A DNA stretch of 64,000 bases from KBS-96 sp963722585 (GTDB taxonomy: Bacteria > Acidobacteriota > Terriglobia > Bryobacterales > Bryobacteraceae), in assembly GCA_963722585.1 (NCBI GenBank), contig CAVRNU010000020.1, forward strand, positions 1-64,000, in the 5' to 3' direction. Position 1 is the first letter of the stretch. The number at the start of each line of letters is the position of its first letter. Under the pieces are notes generated by a model. The model had not been told where the DNA came from, did no database searches, and was given only the letters and a program-made list of their open reading frames with translations. Below are positions 9,305 to 16,537 of this stretch, in pieces. The translations under genes were made by a program, and so were the position numbers.

Positions 9305-9321
9305 CAGGCGAAAGCGCCTGT
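9305..9321. terminator. hairpin between convergent genes, also a dispersed repeat unit
   Basis: CAGGCG and CGCCTG pair around a 4-nt loop (AAAG), followed on the plus strand by TTGCTTTT. It sits in the 53-bp gap between two convergent genes, so a terminator role is plausible. The same 17 bases recur at 57149-57165. Confidence 0.5.
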
Positions 9322-9334
9322 TGCTTTTCGCCGC

Positions 9335-10645
9335 TCACCATCGCGGCAAAATCCGTTTCCATTCCGGGTCCACATGCTCGCGCATCTCCGCCTCATCATC
9401 CCTTCGGCGATAGGGGATCTTCTCATAGCGCTCGCGCCCGCGCGCCAGTTGATCGTAGTCCAGCTCGACTCCCAAGCCTGGCTTTTCGGGAATAACAACC
9501 GACCCCTCGTGAAACTTGATCCGGCCGCCCGCCACAATTTCATCTCTCTCGGTCTGCCACGGATAATGCGTATCGCAAGCAAACGTCAGGTTCGGGCACA
9601 CTGCCGCGGCGTGGGTCATCGCCATCAGGCTGACCCCCAAATGCGAATTCGAATGCATCGAAAGACCCATGCCCAAGACCTGCGTCAAATGCGAAAGATA
9701 TTGAACCTCGCGAACACCGCCCCAGTAGTGAGGGTCCGACAGCACAATCTGAACCGCATCCAATTCGCGTGCGCGCGTTACGTCGGGAAAGCTGGTCACA
9801 GCCACATTGCTGGCCAACGGAATGTCTACGCCTTTCTCGAGCAGTTTCTTGCGAACCCCGCTCATCCCGCTCAGTTCCGGGCACGGGTCCTCGAGATAGC
9901 CGCCCCCGGCTAGTTCCTCCCGCAGCGATTCGCCAACCGCCACAGAAGTGCCGATGGACCAGGCGGAGTTTGGGTCGATTCGTAAAGGAGTGTGCGGCCC
10001 AAACGCGTCGCGCAGCTTTTTGACGGTTTCAACCTCCCGTTCGGGTTCGAGCACGCCGCCCTTCAGCTTGATCTCCTGGAACCCGTACTCTTCAATCATC
10101 TGCCGGCACTCGCGAACAGCCGCATCGGCATCCAGCACTTCGCCGTATCTGTCGGCATAGGTTCCATCTCCACCACCGCCGCCGTGCTTGTAGAAAAGGT
10201 AAGCGGAAAAGGCAACCTTGCTGCGGACGCGGCCTCCGACCACGTCGCAAACCGGTCTCCCTACGGCTTTGCCGATAATGTCCAGGCAAGCGATTTCAAT
10301 CGCGGCGTAGCTCCGGCTCTGCTGGTCCAATGGATTCTCTCCGGGCACCAGCCAGGTCTGCGTGCGGCCGCCCGGCACTTCTTCTGCAACGTCCGCGCGC
10401 CGTATCATGTGTTCGTGAAGTCTCGCCATCTGGAAGGGATCCATCCCCTCAATGCGGGGGCGCAGGGCTTCAAGCGCCGCTCGCGGCGCATCGCCTCCGA
10501 ACGTCTCGCTAATGCCTGTGATACCTTCGTCGGTTTCCAGTTCAACAATCGTCCGCAGCGCCCATGGCGCATGAAGACCATACGAACTGCGCAACGGAGC
10601 ATCGGCAATAGCGATCGAATGTAGTTTGAGACTGGATATCTTCAT
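9335..10645 (-). CDS. glucarate dehydratase-like enolase-superfamily enzyme
   Basis: The 436-residue enzyme belongs to the mandelate-racemase/glucarate-dehydratase branch of the enolase superfamily. The start is placed at MKISSLKLHSI (10645) because an AAGGTG lies 8 nt upstream and residues further upstream are not family-like. The N-terminal capping domain runs to about 130. IKLKGG carries the catalytic KxK lysine, RIDPNSAW and YLEDPCPE carry metal-binding Asp and Glu, SNVAVT follows, and MHSNSHLGVS carries the catalytic His seen in GlucD. It should be a cytoplasmic Mg-dependent dehydratase of a C6 acid sugar. Exact substrate (glucarate, galactarate or other) is inferred only. Confidence 0.9.
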   Translation of the reverse strand: MKISSLKLHSIAIADAPLRSSYGLHAPWALRTIVELETDEGITGISETFGGDAPRAALEALRPRIEGMDPFQMARLHEHMIRRADVAEEVPGGRTQTWLVPGENPLDQQSRSYAAIEIACLDIIGKAVGRPVCDVVGGRVRSKVAFSAYLFYKHGGGGGDGTYADRYGEVLDADAAVRECRQMIEEYGFQEIKLKGGVLEPEREVETVKKLRDAFGPHTPLRIDPNSAWSIGTSVAVGESLREELAGGGYLEDPCPELSGMSGVRKKLLEKGVDIPLASNVAVTSFPDVTRARELDAVQIVLSDPHYWGGVREVQYLSHLTQVLGMGLSMHSNSHLGVSLMAMTHAAAVCPNLTFACDTHYPWQTERDEIVAGGRIKFHEGSVVIPEKPGLGVELDYDQLARGRERYEKIPYRRRDDEAEMREHVDPEWKRILPRW

Positions 10646-10671
10646 GATCGTCGCACCTTTAAGGAACCACG

Positions 10672-11760
10672 ATGACAGCACTGAATCGAAGATCTTTTCA
10701 TAAAGCCGCCGGATTGGCTTCTGCAAGTCTGGCTCTGGCCTCGAGCTTCCGCGCCACGGCCTCGGCGCCGGGGCGAATGAAGCTCGGTACGCAGCACGCC
10801 TCCGATAGCGATACGCTGCGCGTTCTGGCGGCGCTCGGCGTGACCCATATCTGCAGCCAGATGCCCTCGGCGCGCTTTGACGAGAACTGGTCGGTCGATG
10901 GCTTGAGGCAGCTGCGCGAGCGAGTCGAATCGTTCGGCATAACGCTCGCCGCCGTGCCCCTTCCCATGAGTTCCGCCTACATCACGAAAGCCGAGAATCC
11001 GGACATCATGCTTGCCAAGAGCCCCGAGCGCGATCGCGAGATCGACAACATCTGCCACATGATCCGCAATTGCGCGCAGGCCGGCATTCCGCTGCTTAAG
11101 TACAACATGACCATCCTCGGCGTCGTACGGACGGAACCGACACGCGGCCGCGGCGGCTCGACCTACAGCACATTTGTCTACGCGCAGGAGCCGCAGAATT
11201 CCCCGCTTACCGAAGCGGGCCCCGTGAGCGCCGACATGATGTGGGAGCGCATCACCTATTTCCTCGACCGCGTTGTGCCGGTGGCCGAAGAATACAAGGT
11301 GCGCATCGCGTGCCATCCCCACGATCCCGCCATGCCCGCGGACACGGGTTTTCGCGGCGTCCATCGCGTGCTCGGCAGCGTCGATGGCCTCAAACGGCTC
11401 ATCGCCATTCATCCCAGCCCCTACCATGGCTTGAATTTTTGCCAAGGAACAGTATCCGAGATGCTGCGCGATCCGCGCAACGAACTCCCCGACGTGATCC
11501 GCTATTTCGGAACCAGGAACAAAATATTCAACGTCCATTTTCGAAACATCCACGGCGGATTCTTGAATTTTCAGGAAACGTTCCCCGACGCCGGCGATGT
11601 CGATATGCTCGCCGCGCTACGCGTGTACAAAGAAGTAGGCTACGACGGCATGCTGATGCCCGACCACGTCCCCCGTATTGAAGGAGACACGGGCGGTAGG
11701 CAGGCATTTGCATTCGCCTTCGGCTACATTCGCGGCTTGATGCAAGCGATAAACGCGTAG
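10672..11760 (+). CDS. UxuA (mannonate dehydratase)-like TIM-barrel protein with Tat-type signal
   Basis: The 362-residue protein starts MTALNRRSFHKAAGLASAS, a twin-arginine-type signal, and SD AAGGAA is 7 nt upstream. The body matches the UxuA pattern: ACHPHDPAMP, GLNFCQGTVSEM, NVHFRNIHGGFLNFQE, TFPDAGDVDM and LMPDHVP, which contain the metal-binding His, Cys and Asp positions of mannonate dehydratase. UxuA is normally cytoplasmic, so export would be unusual. It is divergent from the glucarate-dehydratase-like gene, with start codons only 26 bp apart. Substrate assignment is uncertain. Confidence 0.85.
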   Translation: MTALNRRSFHKAAGLASASLALASSFRATASAPGRMKLGTQHASDSDTLRVLAALGVTHICSQMPSARFDENWSVDGLRQLRERVESFGITLAAVPLPMSSAYITKAENPDIMLAKSPERDREIDNICHMIRNCAQAGIPLLKYNMTILGVVRTEPTRGRGGSTYSTFVYAQEPQNSPLTEAGPVSADMMWERITYFLDRVVPVAEEYKVRIACHPHDPAMPADTGFRGVHRVLGSVDGLKRLIAIHPSPYHGLNFCQGTVSEMLRDPRNELPDVIRYFGTRNKIFNVHFRNIHGGFLNFQETFPDAGDVDMLAALRVYKEVGYDGMLMPDHVPRIEGDTGGRQAFAFAFGYIRGLMQAINA

Positions 11761-11884
11761 AATCGACGCGGCGCCTGATTCACAAAAATCTCGCTCCCAA
11801 TTTCGCCCTGTCCTCAACCACTTACATCCAACCGCTCGCCGTCCCGCTCGCGTGCGTGCTATTTGTCCGACCAGGTAACTTTCC

Positions 11885-12635
11885 ATGACCGATAACATCT
11901 CCGAATCCGATTCCGTGGCGCCGTCCAAAAAACCCGTCTCTGACGCTCGTCTCCGTGCTAATCGCGAGAACGCCAAGAACTCCAAAGGCCCCACTTCCCC
12001 TGACGGCAAGAAACGCTCTTCCCTAAATGCCACACGCCACGGCATCCTCTCGCAAGTCATCCACCTGCCAGAAGAAGAAATGAAGTCCTACGACCAGTTC
12101 ACCGCTCGCTACGTCGCCGATCTCCAACCTGTCGGCGCTCCCGAAATCGAGCTCGCTAACGCCTGCTCCGACCTCCAATTCCGTCTTCATCGCCTCGCCG
12201 CCGCCGAGCACAACCTCTTCTCCATCGGCCACTCCGAAAATGGCGACGAATGGGAAACGGGTCATCCCGAATCCCACACCGCTCTCGCCTTCGCCGAAAC
12301 CATGCGCCGCTCCAAGGATCCCCTGAACACTCTCTCAGACCTACGAGTCGCGTCTTTCCCGCCGCTTCCTCCAAACTTTGAAGCGGCTCCATGAGATGCA
12401 GGCCGCACGCCGCGAGCGTGAAGCCGAGGAGCTCGACGAACTGTTCCAAATCGCCCGCCAGCACCCGGACGAGATTGAAAACATTCAGCCAAACCAGTTT
12501 GGGTTCGTTTGTTCAAATCGCGATTGGACCCTCCATTTCAAGCGCCGCGTCCTCCTCGCCTCCTGCCAAAAAGGCATCGAACCGTACAACGTACCCCCGT
12601 TCAACACGCGCGACCTGCTATCCCGCGCCGCCTGA
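11885..12635 (+). CDS. conserved hypothetical protein, frameshifted near 12335
   Basis: The first part (169 residues from ATG 11885) contains RLRANRENAKNSKGPTSPDGK and RSSLNATRHG, a signature I recognise from an uncharacterised family common in Acidobacteria and Planctomycetes. The second part, in the next frame, reads TYESRLSRRFLQTLKRLHEM and runs to 12635. One surplus base around 12331-12338 (CTCTCTC) separates the halves; removing it gives about 249 residues. The protein is charged, helical and lacks a signal peptide. The function is unknown. The break is probably a sequence error in the CT repeat, but real decay cannot be excluded for this non-essential family. Confidence 0.6.
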
Positions 12636-12636
12636 A

Positions 12637-12687
12637 CGGTGGGGCAGACGGTCTTGCCGTCTGCCGTGGGCGGGCAGCGGCCCACCG
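12637..12687. repeat. nested palindromic element upstream of recO
   Basis: GGCAGACGG (12643-12651) and CCGTCTGCC (12657-12665) form a perfect 9-bp hairpin. An outer pair, CGGTGGG (12637-12643) and CCCACCG (12681-12687), can enclose it. It sits between the hypothetical gene's stop and recO and is probably a REP-like repeat or a terminator. Confidence 0.5.
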
Positions 12688-12715
12688 TTTGCTACCCTTG
12701 AGATATTCGCAATCG

Positions 12716-13369
12716 ATGGCCGCTCGGGTAAGCGAAACCTATGTGTTGCGGACTTACCCGTTTCGCGAGGCCGACCTGATCGTCAGCTTTTTTACGCGCG
12801 ACCAGGGTAAATTGCGAGGAGTAGCGAGAAGGGCGCGCAAGCCCAAGAACAATTTCGGATCGGGGCTGGAACGGCTGTCGCTGGTGAACTTGTCGTACTC
12901 CCAAAAGGAAACACGCGAACTGGCTAATCTGAACTCCTGCGAGCTGTTATCCTCGCAATTCAATCTCGTTTCGAATTTCGACTTCAGCGTGGGGCTCGAC
13001 TACATCGCCGAGGTGAGCGATCAGTTGCTGCCGCCTCACGAAGTGAACGAACAATTTTTCCGCTTGTTGACGGCCGCGCTCGAGCACATGCACTCCGAAG
13101 TCCAAGGCCGGCTGTGGCGAGCGATTACGTACTTTTCGCTCTGGGCCACACGTCTGTCCGGCTTTTTGCCCGATCTCGCGGTACAACCGAAATTAGAAGA
13201 GCAATCGCGAGCGATTGCGAAACAAATGTTGCACGCACACATTTCCAGCCTGCCCGATCGAATTTGGACCAAGGATACAGCCGCCGATTTGCGGCGCTTC
13301 CTGATTCGCCGGATGGAAGAACACGCCGAGCGCCGGTTCGTAACGCCGGCAGTATTGGAGGGTCTATGA
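12716..13369 (+). CDS. recO: DNA repair protein RecO
   Basis: RecO anneals ssDNA and loads RecA with RecFR in recombinational repair. The OB-fold N-terminus is typical: VSETYVLRTYPFREADLIVSFFTRDQGKLRGVARRARKPKNNFGSGLE. A helical C-domain follows (LLPPHEVNEQFFRLL, LWRAITYFSLWATRLSGFLPDL). ATG 12716 is chosen because it gives the normal N-terminus; upstream codons are non-conserved intergenic palindrome. At 217 residues it is slightly short, and the Cys4 zinc-finger loop found in many RecO proteins after the SGFLPDL position is missing. It starts a plus-strand run recO-glyQ-glyS-ppdK. Confidence 0.92.
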   Translation: MAARVSETYVLRTYPFREADLIVSFFTRDQGKLRGVARRARKPKNNFGSGLERLSLVNLSYSQKETRELANLNSCELLSSQFNLVSNFDFSVGLDYIAEVSDQLLPPHEVNEQFFRLLTAALEHMHSEVQGRLWRAITYFSLWATRLSGFLPDLAVQPKLEEQSRAIAKQMLHAHISSLPDRIWTKDTAADLRRFLIRRMEEHAERRFVTPAVLEGL

Positions 13370-13427
13370 CATCAGGTGGAGCGGGCCTCCAGGCCTGTCG
13401 GCCCAGAGTCCGAGCGTTCGCGGTGGC

Positions 13428-13515
13428 GCAGGCACTCGTGCCTGCCGCGTCGGGACTCATCCCGACGCTTGGGCTGGATTTTCGACGACCCTGTAGGGGC
13501 GAGGCCCGCCTCGCC
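13428..13515. repeat. array of three intergenic hairpins
   Basis: Three perfect inverted repeats stand in a row in the 241-bp recO-glyQ gap. GCAGGCAC/GTGCCTGC (8 bp) is at 13428-13445, then CGTCGGG/CCCGACG around ACTCAT, then GGCGAGGC/GCCTCGCC (8 bp) at 13498-13515. No promoter or gene was recognised in the rest of the gap. Confidence 0.55.
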
Positions 13516-13610
13516 CGTCCCGAACCCGAGATGCTGCAACCGATGGATGATCCGAACCGAGCCGCGACCACAGGGAGCGGTCTTGCCTGTTTCCCAGCGA
13601 GAAATTGACC

Positions 13611-14507
13611 ATGGATTCATACCAGGAAACGGTTTTCAAACTAAAGCGATACTGGTCCGATCGAGGCTGCATTATCCAGGAGCCCTACGACCTCGAAGTA
13701 GGCGCCGGCACCATGGCCCCTGAAACATTTCTGCGCGTGCTCGGCCCGAAACCTTATAAGGTGGCGTACGTCCAGCCGAGCCGGCGACCCGCCGACGGCC
13801 GCTATGGCGAAAATCCGAAGCGGCTCTACAAACATCAGCAGCTCCAGGTGATACTCAAACCCGCGCCGGATGAAGTGATCGAACAGTATCTGGAAAGCCT
13901 TGCGGCCATCGGTATCGACCTTGGCAAGCACGATATCAAACTCGAGGAAGACAATTGGGAGTCGCCCACTCTAGGAGCCTGGGGCGTCGGATGGCAAGTA
14001 ATGCTCGATGGACTCGAGATTACGCAGTTCACTTATTTCCAACAGTGCGGCGGCATCGACCTCGACCTCGTGCCGGCTGAACTTACGTACGGACTCGAGC
14101 GCATAGTCGCTTTTTTACAGGGCGTTGAAAGCGTGTACGACATCGAGTGGGCGCCTGGATTCAAGTACTCGGATGTGAGGCTTGCCGACGAGCAGCAGTT
14201 CTCAGTCTGGAACTTCGAAATGGCCGATGTAGGGCGGCTGTGGCGCTTGTTTGATGAGCATGAAGCCGAATGCGCTTCGCTTCTCGATCAATTTCGCCGG
14301 ACAAAAGAAATCTCCCGCTTTCCCGTGCTCGCCGCCTACGACCAGGTTCTAAAATGCTCGAATTTGTTCAATCTACTCGACGCTCGCGGCGCCATCAGCG
14401 TCACCGAGCGAGTTGGCGTCATCGCTCGTGTCCGTAAACTCGCGGTGGGCGTCGCCGAAGCCTGGGTCGCCCAGCAGAATCCTTCTCGAGAGCAGGAGGC
14501 CGCGTAG
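13611..14507 (+). CDS. glyQ: glycyl-tRNA synthetase alpha subunit
   Basis: The 298-residue alpha chain of the bacterial alpha2beta2 glycyl-tRNA synthetase is the catalytic class II subunit that charges tRNA-Gly. Recognisable segments are [57 protein letters not shown]-like text, and [17 protein letters not shown]-like motifs (here [19 protein letters not shown]). ATG 13611 gives the normal start MDSYQ; a TTG two codons earlier is less likely. The stop is immediately followed by the glyS ATG, so the subunits are co-transcribed and probably coupled. Confidence 0.97.
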   Translation: [298 protein letters not shown]

Positions 14508-16501
14508 ATGGCGCTGCCGTTCCTGCTCGAAATCGGGGCCGAAGAAATCCCCGACTGGATGATCGAGCCCGCGCTAGCGGACTTGAAGCAGCGATTCGAG
14601 CTCTTGATGAAAGAGCAAGAGCTAGGAGGCGAAGTACCCTGGGTGGATGCGACTCCACGGCGGCTCGTATTGCGCGCGAACGGCTTAGTTGCGCGTCAAC
14701 CCGACAAACAGGAGATCGTGACCGGGCCGCCAAAATCAGCAGGAACCGGCGCAGCTCAGGGCTTCGCGAAAAAGATGGGAGTCGCCACCGATTCTCTCGA
14801 AACCGTGGCAACCCATAAAGGCGAGTATTTCAGCTTCCGCAAACAGGTGAAGGGCCGCGCCACGGTCGAGATCCTGTGGGAAGCTCTGCCGGACATCATC
14901 ACCCGGATTTACTTCCCGAAAACGATGTACTGGACGGGAAAGGGCGGAGTTCGCTTTATCCGGCCTATCCGCTGGATTGTGGCGCTGTTGGGCGACAACG
15001 TCGTTCCTTTCGAAGTGGCGGATGTTGAGAGCGGACGTACAACTGGCGGCCATCGCATCCTGGGGAGCAAGACTTCGATCGAAGTGACCATCGACAACTA
15101 CGAACAGAAGCTGCGCGATAACTTCGTTCTGGTTCATGCCGCCGAACGGCGCGAAAAAATCGAAGCAGGCCTCGACCCGGACGTACAGGCTGACGGCGGG
15201 CTGCTTCAAACGCTCACATATCTGACCGAGTTCCCAACTCCGATCCGCGGCACGTTCGACCCGCAATATCTCGAGCTGCCGAAAGAAATCCTGTCTACCG
15301 TCATGCGCCACCATCAGCGCTATTTTTCCGTGGTGAACAAGGATGGCTCGTTGCGGCCCGAATTCGTCGCTGTCACAAATACTAGCGGCGATCCCGACGG
15401 GCTGATTCGTTCTGGTAACGAAAGTGTTCTTCGCGCGCGCTTCAATGACGCAAAATTCTTCTGGCACGTGGATCAGCAGAGGCGCCTCGAGGACCGGCTC
15501 GTGGATTTGGAAAAAGTCACTTTCCACGCGAAACTTGGCAATTATCGCGAAAAGACCGATCGCGTCGTTCAGCTCGCTGAAATTCTCGGCCGATCACTCA
15601 GGAGGGACGTTGCGCCGCGCCGCGCTGCTCTCGAAATGCGATCTCACGACCGAGATGGTGAAGGAATTTACCGAACTGCAGGGAATCGTCGGCGGCCTCT
15701 ACGCAAAAGCTCAGGGTGAAAGGAGGCGGTTTCGACCGCTATTTACGATCACTACAAGCCGGTCAGCATGGAAGATTCCATCCCGCGCAGCATAGAAGGG
15801 CAGGTTCTCTCTATCGCCGACAAACTCGACACGCTGCGCGAATATTTCAAGATCGGCCTCGCTCCAACGGGATCGAAAGACCCGTATGCGTTGCGCCGGG
15901 CAGGGCAGGGGATTATTAAAATTCTGTTCGAAGCGCCGCTGCCTATCCCGATTTTCAATTTCATCGAACAGACACGAGCTGCACGAATTTTTTGCGCGAG
16001 CGCATCGCGTATTATCTGCGTGAAGTCCGCGGCTATCCCTACGATGAAGTGAACGCGGTGATGGCGGCGGAGTTCCACGATCTGCCGGAACTGGCCGCGA
16101 AGCTCGATGCGATTCATCGCGTCCGGCCCACACCCGACTTCGAGCCGCTCGCCGCCAGCTTCAAGCGCATTAAGAACATCCTCAAGCAGGCGCAGTTCGA
16201 TGGAGCGGGCGAATTTCAATCCGGCAAGCTCACTCCCGGTCCCGAGAAAGACCTCTACAACTTGTTCCAAGCAGTCAGGAAACAAGTGACCGAAAGTTCC
16301 GATTTTTATCCCAAACTGACAAACATCGCGTCGCTTCGCCCGCAAGTCGATCTCTTCTTCGATAAAATTCTGGTGAACGACCCAGATCCGGCGATCCGGA
16401 AGAACCGCCTCGCTTTGTTACAAAGCCTGCTCACCGAGTTCTCGACCATCGCCGATTTTTCAGAAATCGTCACGCAAGGCGGCGGAAACGCCCAAGGTTA
16501 A
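14508..16501 (+). CDS. glyS: glycyl-tRNA synthetase beta subunit, interrupted by about four indels
   Basis: The beta chain binds tRNA and is needed for charging. MALPFLLEIGAEEIPDWMI is the classic GlyS start, and the frame runs normally to VVQLAEILGRSL (about 15598). The protein then continues in other frames: TLRRAALLSKCDLTTEMVKE and GIVGGLYAKAQGE, then AIYDHYKPVSMEDSIPRS, then RERIAYYLREVRGYPYDEV to the stop at 16501. The shifts fall near 15600, 15721 (GAAAGG, one A short), 15973 and 15988-15993 (six T, one too many). Corrected, it gives about 664 residues. Four indels in 400 bp of an essential gene most likely are sequence errors. Confidence 0.9.
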
Positions 16502-16537
16502 TTGGTTATAAGTCGCAATCAGGAGACAACACGAGAA

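Noticed and set aside
10642..11553. 303-codon minus-strand open frame
   Set aside because: Antisense to the UxuA-like gene; no recognisable domain.
12509..12715. RecO extension upstream of ATG 12716
   Set aside because: It reads through the nested palindrome and overlaps the hypothetical gene; RecO homology starts at 12716.
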